Virus record (IMG/VR): IMGVR_UViG_3300021964_000028
Coordinates: 26,682 to 90,681 of that record
DNA from: a virus
DNA: 64,000 nt
Strand: one strand, 5' to 3'
The notes beneath the pieces are model-generated. The model saw nothing but the letters and a program-made list of their open reading frames with translations, did not search any database and was not told the origin of the DNA. Positions 23,958 to 31,900 of the stretch are shown here, piece after piece (position 1 is the first letter of the stretch; every line of letters begins with the position of its first letter). The translations under genes and the position numbers were made by a program.

Positions 23958-24923
23958 ATGGCGAAACTACCTGATTGTCATATAACTAAGAGACTCTTTG
24001 TTGGCGAAGGTTTAGCCGCATGTCTAGGAGTATCTGCAGCTGAGATTCGTGGTTCTGCATATATTGAAGGTCCTGCCGTTGTAGGTGTCCCATTAAAGTT
24101 TCTTCCATATGAAGCTGGGGTGATGATCAGTAATGTTCAAAATACTGATATGCTTGCAGTACCAGCTCCAAGTATTGTAAAAATACGATCTACATCAGTA
24201 CCAACACCGATTGATGTAGTTATTGGAGATATTGCTGGACCTGTAGGAGTTAATATCTTCTGTGGTCCTATGCCATTTGTTGTTTCATCAACATCTATTT
24301 CTTTAAATACTTTATTGCGATTTGATGTTTCTAACTTTGACTCAAAGGTTGCATCTCTAAAATCTGATATTGGAGCAAAGTTTTTTGCAGGAACAAAACT
24401 TGAAACTGGATTTGATTCTAATCTGGGATTAGCATTTAATGCGGCACCTTTATTTGGTGAAGCTCCAGCAGCATATCCAGACTTTGCTAGTGATGCTACA
24501 ACTTTAAACACAACTTACGGTATTGCTCTTTCTAAAAAACCATTTGATATTTTACACCCAACTAAGGATGGACATAGACTTAGATATGTTTCTTTAGAAG
24601 GACCAGCAGCAGAAGTATATTGTAGGGGTAAATCTACTTCTGATGTTATTGATCTGCCAGATTATTGGTTGGGATTGGTTGAGGAAGATTCTATAACCGT
24701 TAACTTAACTTCAGTTGGTAGTGATCAAAATCTATACGTCAAAGAAATTGTAGACAACAAGATTTATGTTGGTGGTGGAGTATTGATGAATGGAGAAAGA
24801 TTATTTAAGTACCACTATACAGTATTTGCAGAAAGAAAAGATACTGAAAAGAATATTCCAGAATATAAAGGGTTGACACCAGATGACTATCCAGGCGATA
24901 ATAGTGAATATAGATTGAGTTAG
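23958..24923 (+). CDS. Tail-fibre-like structural protein, 321 aa
   Basis: The region around residues 195-270 (HPTKDGHRLRYVSLEGPAAE then VYCRGKS, DLPDYWLGLV, NLYVKEI) is a module I know from many marine phage tail proteins. The N-terminus carries a Gly/Ala-rich beta-like segment. Placed directly after spike genes, it is probably a baseplate or fibre component. The start follows the preceding stop without a gap. Confidence 0.7.
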   Translation: MAKLPDCHITKRLFVGEGLAACLGVSAAEIRGSAYIEGPAVVGVPLKFLPYEAGVMISNVQNTDMLAVPAPSIVKIRSTSVPTPIDVVIGDIAGPVGVNIFCGPMPFVVSSTSISLNTLLRFDVSNFDSKVASLKSDIGAKFFAGTKLETGFDSNLGLAFNAAPLFGEAPAAYPDFASDATTLNTTYGIALSKKPFDILHPTKDGHRLRYVSLEGPAAEVYCRGKSTSDVIDLPDYWLGLVEEDSITVNLTSVGSDQNLYVKEIVDNKIYVGGGVLMNGERLFKYHYTVFAERKDTEKNIPEYKGLTPDDYPGDNSEYRLS

Positions 24924-24924
24924 A

Positions 24925-25602
24925 ATGAAAAAAGTTCATGAGTTATTTCCTCTGGTAATCTACCAGGGAAGTTTGGATTGCCATGAAGAGTTTAAAAGAG
25001 ATAATATAGAAAGTTTAAAGAAGTATTGGTTTAATGGTTATGAGCATGAATCTCCAGAAGCGTCGTCAAATATTTTTGCCCATTTAAATACTGACTATTC
25101 TGTGTTCTTCAAATCACTTAGAAAGGTATTTGATGATTATTTTGATACGTTGAATATAAAATATGATAGATTAAGTTATCATATATGCAAATCATGGGTT
25201 GTTTATCATAGAGATGATACTACTCCGCCAATGGCACCACATAATCACAATGAGGCAAATATAAGTTTTGTGTATTATTTAAATACTGACGAAACTTCTG
25301 ATAGATTTGTTGCTATGCAAATGAATAACAGTAATGAAGTATGTCAAGGATTCTTTGATACTGCTGACGTACATAACCTCATGACAAACTTCAATAGATA
25401 TAACTGCAATAACTATACAATAACTCCTATAGAAGGTTCTGTTATTGTAATGCCTACTCAAACGTTCCATAAGACTATTAAAAAGAAAGCTAGAACAAAT
25501 GAAAGAATTGCTATTGCTGGAGATGTTCGGGTTACTTTAAAACCAGAACATTTTAAACATCATCAAGGTTGTACACATCCCTCACAATGGTTGGAAATAT
25601 GA
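24925..25602 (+). CDS. 2-oxoglutarate/Fe(II)-dependent dioxygenase-like protein
   Basis: 225 residues. H106-N-H108-N-E110 (APHNHNEANISFVYYLN) matches the iron motif of the small 2OG-Fe(II) oxygenase family common in cyanophages. GSVIVMPTQTFHKTI has the second iron His at 182, and NERIAI has Arg194 for 2-oxoglutarate. The substrate is unknown. Its position within tail genes suggests hydroxylation of a virion protein or a moron-like acquisition. The stop overlaps the next gene. Confidence 0.82.
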   Translation: MKKVHELFPLVIYQGSLDCHEEFKRDNIESLKKYWFNGYEHESPEASSNIFAHLNTDYSVFFKSLRKVFDDYFDTLNIKYDRLSYHICKSWVVYHRDDTTPPMAPHNHNEANISFVYYLNTDETSDRFVAMQMNNSNEVCQGFFDTADVHNLMTNFNRYNCNNYTITPIEGSVIVMPTQTFHKTIKKKARTNERIAIAGDVRVTLKPEHFKHHQGCTHPSQWLEI

Positions 25603-25925
25603 CGTATAAGATTGTAAATGATTCTAGAAAACCTATTTTAATAAAACATTCTGAAATATGTTCCCCTCCACCAAATGATCTTCTCATAGATGATGTTGAT
25701 ACATCTTATCCAGGGATTGTTATTAAATACGAAAATGGTTATTTGATTGAAGATGGTGTTCATAGAATGGCAAAACTTCAAAAACAAGGAATATTTGAGT
25801 CTCTATTTTATGTTGTAAGTATTGAAGAATATAGGAATGGAATGGTTTCCATGAAGTATCGAGAAACTTTTATAACTCTAGGTGCATGGAATCATAACTT
25901 TTTATCGCCAAGACCTCACAAATAA
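25599..25925 (+). CDS. ParB/Srx-like small protein, 108 aa
   Basis: Begins at the ATGA overlap (25599). The segment GIVIKYENGYLIEDGVHRMA then KLQKQG resembles the ParB/sulfiredoxin core, where a DGxHR loop binds nucleotide. It is paired with the 2OG oxygenase gene. Assignment is tentative and the function is unknown. Confidence 0.55.
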   Translation: MTYKIVNDSRKPILIKHSEICSPPPNDLLIDDVDTSYPGIVIKYENGYLIEDGVHRMAKLQKQGIFESLFYVVSIEEYRNGMVSMKYRETFITLGAWNHNFLSPRPHK

Positions 25926-25928
25926 ATA
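25921..25928 (+). promoter_or_regulatory. Late-promoter-like box
   Basis: AATAAATA overlaps the stop codon of the previous gene, 27 bases before the next ATG. Confidence 0.5.
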
Positions 25929-25954
25929 AACCATAGCAATGTTATGCGGAAGAA

Positions 25955-27583
25955 ATGGCTAAAAAAAGGAATGTTGAATCTATCGATAAGATTACATCCC
26001 AACTTATTACTGATAAGGTAGATATTGATAGATTTGCTAGAGAGCAAATAGTTACTTTAGAAACTGCTAAAGTACCCTATCAAGAGGCATCTAAAAATTT
26101 AGATCTTTATTTGCTTGAAAGTTGTCAAGAAGTAAATACTGCTTATGAAAATGTAGAAAAATCTTATCAAAAGAGAATAGATGCTGGCGGTGCCAGTGAT
26201 TTATTTTGGAGGATTGTGGGAGTATCTAGTCTTACTTCTACTACTCCAAATCCGAATACTGGACCACAAACAAAAGTTGTCGGTGTTTCATATGAGTTAA
26301 GATGTGAACGTTTGTCGAGAACGTATGATGCACAAGAAAATGTTGGATCAGGTTCTTCCACTTTTGATTTTAACCCTTCTAGCGTTCAAATATATCTTGG
26401 GAGAGAAGCGGGTATTGGTGATCAGCAACCATTAACGTCAGCTGGTAGTGATATGGATAGTGTTTTTAAACCTGTCAATCTTCATGGGATAAAGATAGAT
26501 ATAGAACCATATAGTAGAGATGTTCTCGAAACTTATGTAAATGTTTCGATTGGAACCGCTGATCTTGGAGGAACAAGACTATTTTTAGGTGAAATATATG
26601 ATGATATTGAAATTGGACAGTTAGTTTCTTCAGAACCACAAATCTTATTTCCAGACTCTGGTGTTAATATTGTAACTGGCGTTGGTACTGCAATCGCAAA
26701 TCTTACAGGAATACCAAATACTTCTGGTGTAAATGGTGAGATAGTGACCTATGTTGATTTACGAGACCCCGTAACTCAACTTGTAACTGCTCCATTATTT
26801 GATGGGCAATATCCGACATTCACATTTTCAATATCTCCAGATCAAGTCTCTGATAGTATTTCTGTTGGTGAACGTGATAGTCCTTATGAGCTTCAACAAG
26901 TGAAAAAAATGGTTGCATCTGATGCTGGAACAGGTGTAGAAGTAGAATACGATAACTCTGGGGTGGAAGTGTATAATGCAGAATGGCCACATTTTATGGA
27001 CGGATATCCAGACCCTAAGAATGTTAGTCGTATTATTAGAGAACCTAAAGTTGGAAGTGGAAAAGTATATTATCCAATTGGATTTGATAGAAAACCTTTG
27101 AAAGCTAGTGGTGGTAATGCTGCTGAGGGAGATACCAGAACAATATCGGAGTATATTTCTACATTTGGTGGATTTTTTGATCCTAACTCACCACAACATC
27201 CAGATTTTGTCCCCGCATATAGTAGTCAACTTAACAATACTCCAGAAATAGATGCTGAAATAAAATCTAATGAAACTGAAGCTTTACAAAAAGAGAGTTC
27301 ATTGAAATATAATGATGAGTTTTATAATAGTATTTCTCTTGCCAACAAAATAAAAAAGGAATATAATGATTTTAATATTAGAATATGGGCATATAGAGTT
27401 CAAATCGGAAAAGCTAAACAGGAAAAACTAGAAAAAGAAGAGTTTAAAACTCTTATCAATAATGATACATATAAACCTGTTGCCAATACTGGAGGGCCTC
27501 CAGTAGTAGATAGAAACTATCCAATGTCTTCTAATACCACTTTAATGACTTCGGCAGTTTTGACATTTGATATCACTGTATAA
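25955..27583 (+). CDS. Virion structural (baseplate-region) protein, 542 aa
   Basis: No domain recognised. The N-terminus is helical (KITSQLITDKVDIDRFAREQ); the middle is beta-rich and Gly/Ser-rich. The segment NAEWPHFMDGYPDPKNVSRI is distinctive. A helical stretch at about 430-510 is followed by a conserved-looking end (MSSNTTLMTSAVLTFDITV). Located between spike and gp9-like genes and preceded by a late box, it is probably a cyanophage-specific baseplate protein. Confidence 0.65.
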   Translation: MAKKRNVESIDKITSQLITDKVDIDRFAREQIVTLETAKVPYQEASKNLDLYLLESCQEVNTAYENVEKSYQKRIDAGGASDLFWRIVGVSSLTSTTPNPNTGPQTKVVGVSYELRCERLSRTYDAQENVGSGSSTFDFNPSSVQIYLGREAGIGDQQPLTSAGSDMDSVFKPVNLHGIKIDIEPYSRDVLETYVNVSIGTADLGGTRLFLGEIYDDIEIGQLVSSEPQILFPDSGVNIVTGVGTAIANLTGIPNTSGVNGEIVTYVDLRDPVTQLVTAPLFDGQYPTFTFSISPDQVSDSISVGERDSPYELQQVKKMVASDAGTGVEVEYDNSGVEVYNAEWPHFMDGYPDPKNVSRIIREPKVGSGKVYYPIGFDRKPLKASGGNAAEGDTRTISEYISTFGGFFDPNSPQHPDFVPAYSSQLNNTPEIDAEIKSNETEALQKESSLKYNDEFYNSISLANKIKKEYNDFNIRIWAYRVQIGKAKQEKLEKEEFKTLINNDTYKPVANTGGPPVVDRNYPMSSNTTLMTSAVLTFDITV

Positions 27584-27586
27584 ATA
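27579..27586 (+). promoter_or_regulatory. Late promoter
   Basis: Exact TATAAATA that overlaps the preceding stop codon, 33 bases before the ATG at 27619. Confidence 0.78.
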
Positions 27587-27618
27587 ATAAAAAATCGCCT
27601 CAAGATAGTAAAAATATT

Positions 27619-28239
27619 ATGTCTAAGTCTATTATCAATGTCGGTGCATTTGCTAATGACGCTAATGGAGATAGTTTAAGAGCAGCAGGTCAAAAAATCA
27701 ATGACAACTTTACTGAGATCTATGATTATCTTGGGAATGGATCTGCAATTTCTGGCACTGTTCAATCTGCACAAACTGCATATTATTCTGAGATATCGGG
27801 AATCTCCACTTATTCCAAAGGATTAGCAGATAGTCCTCAGATTGCTGTAGATGGTGTTTCATGTGCAGGTATTGTTACTATGGCAAATAGTAACATTGTT
27901 GGAACTGCAGCAACATTTATTGCTGCAGGTATAACTACGGTAAGTTCTTCTTTACAAGCATTTCATAAAGTTGATTATAGTAATAACGACGTACAAGTAC
28001 ATATTTCAGATTTTAAATCAGGATCTGTTTTTGAAGTTATTCTTAGAAACACATCTGGTGGTTCTAGAAATATTCAAATTTTCACAAGTGAAACTGATAC
28101 TGGTCATGTCGCCGTTCCTTTATTAGGATCACCCTATGATACTTTAGTTACTACTGGAATTATTAGTCTTGGTGCTACCAGAATGATGAGTGTACGAATA
28201 TGGAATGAGAACGGTTCCGTCTACGGCACGTATGGTTGA
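27619..28239 (+). CDS. gp9-like baseplate/tail-fibre connector
   Basis: 206 residues. The N-terminus NVGAFANDANGDSLRAAGQK then INDNFTEIYDYLG matches the T4 gp9 opening (DTGEIGNASTGDILFDGGNK, then INSDFNAIYN), the part that forms the coiled coil bound to the baseplate. The C-terminal half is a beta domain. It probably attaches a fibre to the baseplate. Its last codons overlap the -35 of a promoter for the next, early cassette. Confidence 0.75.
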   Translation: MSKSIINVGAFANDANGDSLRAAGQKINDNFTEIYDYLGNGSAISGTVQSAQTAYYSEISGISTYSKGLADSPQIAVDGVSCAGIVTMANSNIVGTAATFIAAGITTVSSSLQAFHKVDYSNNDVQVHISDFKSGSVFEVILRNTSGGSRNIQIFTSETDTGHVAVPLLGSPYDTLVTTGIISLGATRMMSVRIWNENGSVYGTYG

Positions 28240-28264
28240 CAACTGCCCTCCACCCTGCTAAGAT
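28236..28264 (+). promoter_or_regulatory. Sigma70-like early promoter of a three-gene cassette
   Basis: TTGACA (28236-28241), a 17-base spacer, then TAAGAT (28259-28264). The predicted start is near 28271. The promoter excludes an ATG at 28267 and points to ATG 28294 as the true start. Confidence 0.8.
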
Positions 28265-28293
28265 ATATGGGTAATCGAGAACAGGACAACGAA

Positions 28294-28470
28294 ATGCAAA
28301 ATGAGTACCTGACAAGGTGCGTTGTAGATCCATCTCGTAAAACAGTTTATATCTATGGGAGTGAAGGAAACGAAAATGAAATCGTTTGCGAGACCATTGA
28401 TCAGTTTATGAACATGCTTAAGTTTATTCGTGCTACAGTTGATGAAGACATTTTAGGTTACGCTGAATGA
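28294..28470 (+). CDS. Hypothetical protein, 58 aa
   Basis: MQNEYLTRCVVDPSRKTVYI then YGSEGNENEIVCETIDQFMN. It is short, acidic and looks alpha/beta. The ATG at 28294 is chosen because the upstream ATG lies at the transcription start. The stop overlaps the next gene (ATGA). First gene of an early cassette set among late tail genes. Confidence 0.7.
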   Translation: MQNEYLTRCVVDPSRKTVYIYGSEGNENEIVCETIDQFMNMLKFIRATVDEDILGYAE

Positions 28471-28655
28471 GACCAGAAACACGAGAAGCAATGGAAATGT
28501 TGTTCTCTGCTAAATGGAACTTGCCAAAAGCAGCACAACATGCTAATCTTACTAATAAGGAGATGAAGATTACTTTTAACGAGTATTGCAACTTTCATCC
28601 TCCATTATTATATGAACTTGATTTAGAAAATCCCGAACTATTACCTACTGACTAA
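28467..28655 (+). CDS. Hypothetical protein, 62 aa, HTH-like
   Basis: MRPETREAMEMLFSAKWNLP then KAAQHANLTNKEMKITFNEY. The segment WNLPKAAQHANLTNKEMK has helix-turn-helix character, so DNA binding is possible but unproven. Middle gene of the early cassette; the next ATG overlaps its stop. Confidence 0.7.
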   Translation: MRPETREAMEMLFSAKWNLPKAAQHANLTNKEMKITFNEYCNFHPPLLYELDLENPELLPTD

Positions 28656-28825
28656 TGAAAATCAATCTTTGGTATTCCGAACAAAAAAAACAATGGAGAT
28701 GGGTGTTGTGTGATGATACTGATAGAATGAGACAAGAGTCTGGTCAACAACCATTTCTAAGAGATGCAATGGAAGACGTTACAAATACTGTAGAATATAT
28801 GCTTAAAACAATGCAATCTGAGTAA
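28655..28825 (+). CDS. Hypothetical protein, 56 aa
   Basis: MKINLWYSEQKKQWRWVLCD then DTDRMRQESGQQPFLRDAME. ATG overlaps the previous stop (TAATG). Trp-rich N-terminus and helical C-terminus. The frame ends directly before a strong terminator, closing the early cassette. Confidence 0.65.
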   Translation: MKINLWYSEQKKQWRWVLCDDTDRMRQESGQQPFLRDAMEDVTNTVEYMLKTMQSE

Positions 28826-28826
28826 A

Positions 28827-28866
28827 AAGAAGAGGCTGTGTTTATTCACAGTCTCTTCTTTTTTTG
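28827..28866 (+). terminator. Rho-independent terminator of the early cassette
   Basis: GAAGAGGCTGTG (28829-28840) pairs with CACAGTCTCTTC (28847-28858) with one G-U pair, a TTTATT loop and a run of T residues. Confidence 0.92.
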
Positions 28867-28869
28867 ATT

Positions 28870-28877
28870 GATAAATA
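28870..28877 (+). promoter_or_regulatory. Late-promoter-like box
   Basis: GATAAATA, one base from consensus, lies directly after the terminator and 31 bases before the giant tail gene. Confidence 0.6.
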
Positions 28878-28907
28878 ACTTATAACGGAAACTATAATGT
28901 AAATAAA

Positions 28908-31900
28908 ATGGGTCTCTCCAGATTAGATAATTTTCTAAAGTCAACTCGCGGAACTATTCTTTACGTTGACCCAAATAGTCTTGACTCAACTGATAGCATT
29001 GAAAATCAAGGTAACTCTTTGACCAGACCCTTTAAAACTATTCAAAGGGCATTGGTTGAAGCATCTAGATTCTCATATCAAAGGGGAAAAGGTAACGATA
29101 GATTCGGTAAAACAACTATTCTACTTTATCCAGGCGACCACATTGTAGATAATAGACCTGGATGGATTCCTACTAGTAACTCATTCACCCTAAGAACTAG
29201 TGAGGTTAGAGACGACTTTGGTGAATGGACATTAGACACTAACTTTGACCTAAACTCAGAAAGAAACGCTTTATACAAACTAAACAGTATTCATGGTGGT
29301 GTCATTGTACCTAGAGGTACTTCTATTGTTGGTTTAGATTTAAGAAAAACTAGGATTATTCCTAGGTATGTTCCAAGTCCAACAAATGATCAGATTGAAG
29401 CATCTGCTATTTTTAGAGTAACTGGTGCATGTTATTTATGGCAGTTTACTATTCTAGATGCTGATCCAAATACCACATGTTATGCTGATTACACTACTAA
29501 CCAGTTTATTCCAAACTTCTCTCACCACAAACTGAGAGTATTTGAATATGCTGATGGTGTTAATAATGTAGTCATTAATGATGCGTTTATTAATGGTACT
29601 GCAGGTGAGTTCGATAGAACTGATCTTGACATGTACTATGAGAAAGTTGGTATTGTTTACGGTCAGAATGCTGGTAGAGAGATTCCAAATGACTATCCAC
29701 CATCTGATCTAGTTGATATTGAACCAGTTATTGATGAATATAGAATCGTTGGTCCAAAGGGTGATGAAGTAGGTATTGCTAGTATCCGTTCTGGCAATGG
29801 AACACTTTCTTCAACTCTTGTTACTGTTACAACATCTGAACCACTTGATGGTATCAGTGTGAATACTGCTATCGAGATTCAGGGCGTATCAACTCCTGGA
29901 TATGATGGTAAATATGTAGTTTCTGGTGTTAATAGTCCAACAGAATTTGAATATAAGGTACAAAATCCTCCTCCAGAAGCATTAGGAAACGTAACATCTT
30001 CAACTGTCAATCTGATTGTTGATACGGTATCATCTGCATCACCATATGTCTTTAACTGTACGCTACGAAGCGTATATGGTATGTGTGGTCTATTAGCAGA
30101 TGGATCTAAAGCAACTGGTTTCGTATCGATGGTGGTTGCTCAATATACTGGTGTTGGTCTGCAAAAGGATGAGAATGCATTTGTTAAGTATGATACTACT
30201 TCAGGTACATACAAGGATGCTACATCAAATCTTATCAATCTTTCATCAAATACTTTATCGCAATATAAACCAGATTATGAGAACTTCCATATTAAAGCGA
30301 CAAATAACTCTTACTTACAGTTAGTTTCTGTATTCGCTATTGGATTCTCTCATCAGTTTGTATCTGAGAATGGTGCAGATATTTCTCTCAATAACTCCAA
30401 CTCAAACTTTGGTAATAAAGCACTTGTTTCAAAAGGATTTAAACAGGATGCATTCAGAAAAGATGATGTTGGATATATCAGTCATTTAATTGCACCAAAA
30501 GAACTAGAGTCCGAAGACTATACAGTAGAGTTTTATTCTATTGACGTAAATACTACAGTTGGTGTTGGAAGTACATCAAGAATGTACTTATATAATCAAA
30601 CTAACGAAAACATTGTTCCAAATACTGTATTTGACGGATTTAGGGTTGGTGCTAAAGAAAATGATAAAATCTTCTTAGATGTATTTGATACGGCAGGTAT
30701 TAAGAGTACCTATTCGGCAACTATTGTTATGCCGAATGCAGATTTTACTGATGGCATTTATGGCGCATATAGAAGAGACGATTTAGAGTTTTCATCAAAG
30801 AAACAGTTCTCAGTAAGAAGAACAAATAATGATACTGAGAATGACATTTTCAATAATGTCATTTCTTTCAATGAACCTCACCAATTCTTAACTGGTGAAT
30901 CTGTAAGAATATTATCTGATAATGGTAACTTACCTGATGGTATTGAAGAGGATAGAGTTTATTTTGTTATTACAGATTCTCTAGATCCAGTTGGATTAGG
31001 AACTACACAGATCAAACTGGCAACATCACTATCAGACTCCTTCCAAGAAAATGTGGTATCTATTAATGAAAAAGGCGGAAACTTAAAGATTATCAGTAAA
31101 GTATCTGATAAAGTTGCTGGAGATTATGGACATCCTCTCCAATGGGATGATCAATACAATCAATGGTATTTAAATGTATCAAAGATTTCTGTCAGTAATC
31201 TAGGAGAAAATGATCTTTATAATGGTATTGTTGGACTTGGAACGACATCTCTTGGCAATGCTACATCCAGAACTTACTTTAAGAGAAAGATTGATAATAG
31301 ATCATATTCTGACAACCTCTATAGTTTGAGATTTGTTATTCCAAAAGATTCTAACATTGAATCTAGAGATCCACTTGATTCATTTATTTTACAAGAATCT
31401 AGTGCAGGCATTACAACATCTACAGAAGTTGTAAAGTATTTTGATCCAACAGGATCACTATCACTATCAAACTCAACAGAACTTAGAAATCCAAGATTTA
31501 TTTCCACATGTAGTTGGAGTGCTGGTCAAATCACTGTTGGCACAGAACTACCACACGATCTTGTTCCTGGTTCTGAAGTAACTATTATTAATGCTATCAG
31601 TGCTAATAATACTGATGGAACATTTAATAAAGGTTATAACGGATCATTTACTGTTACTGGTGTCAATAACTCTAGAGAGTTTACCTATAACTATGAATAT
31701 GATCCAGGTGCATTCCAAAGTGATGTAAATACGAGAGACGAAAATCTTCCACGTTTCTATAAGAGTAAGTTAAGAAATACTTTCCAAGCATATAAGATTG
31801 AGAATGTTAAGCAATACATTCCAAGTTATCAGGATGGTGTTTATCATATTATTCCAATAAGAGCTTCAGAGTCTCCTATTGTTGCACCATTTACTGATAA

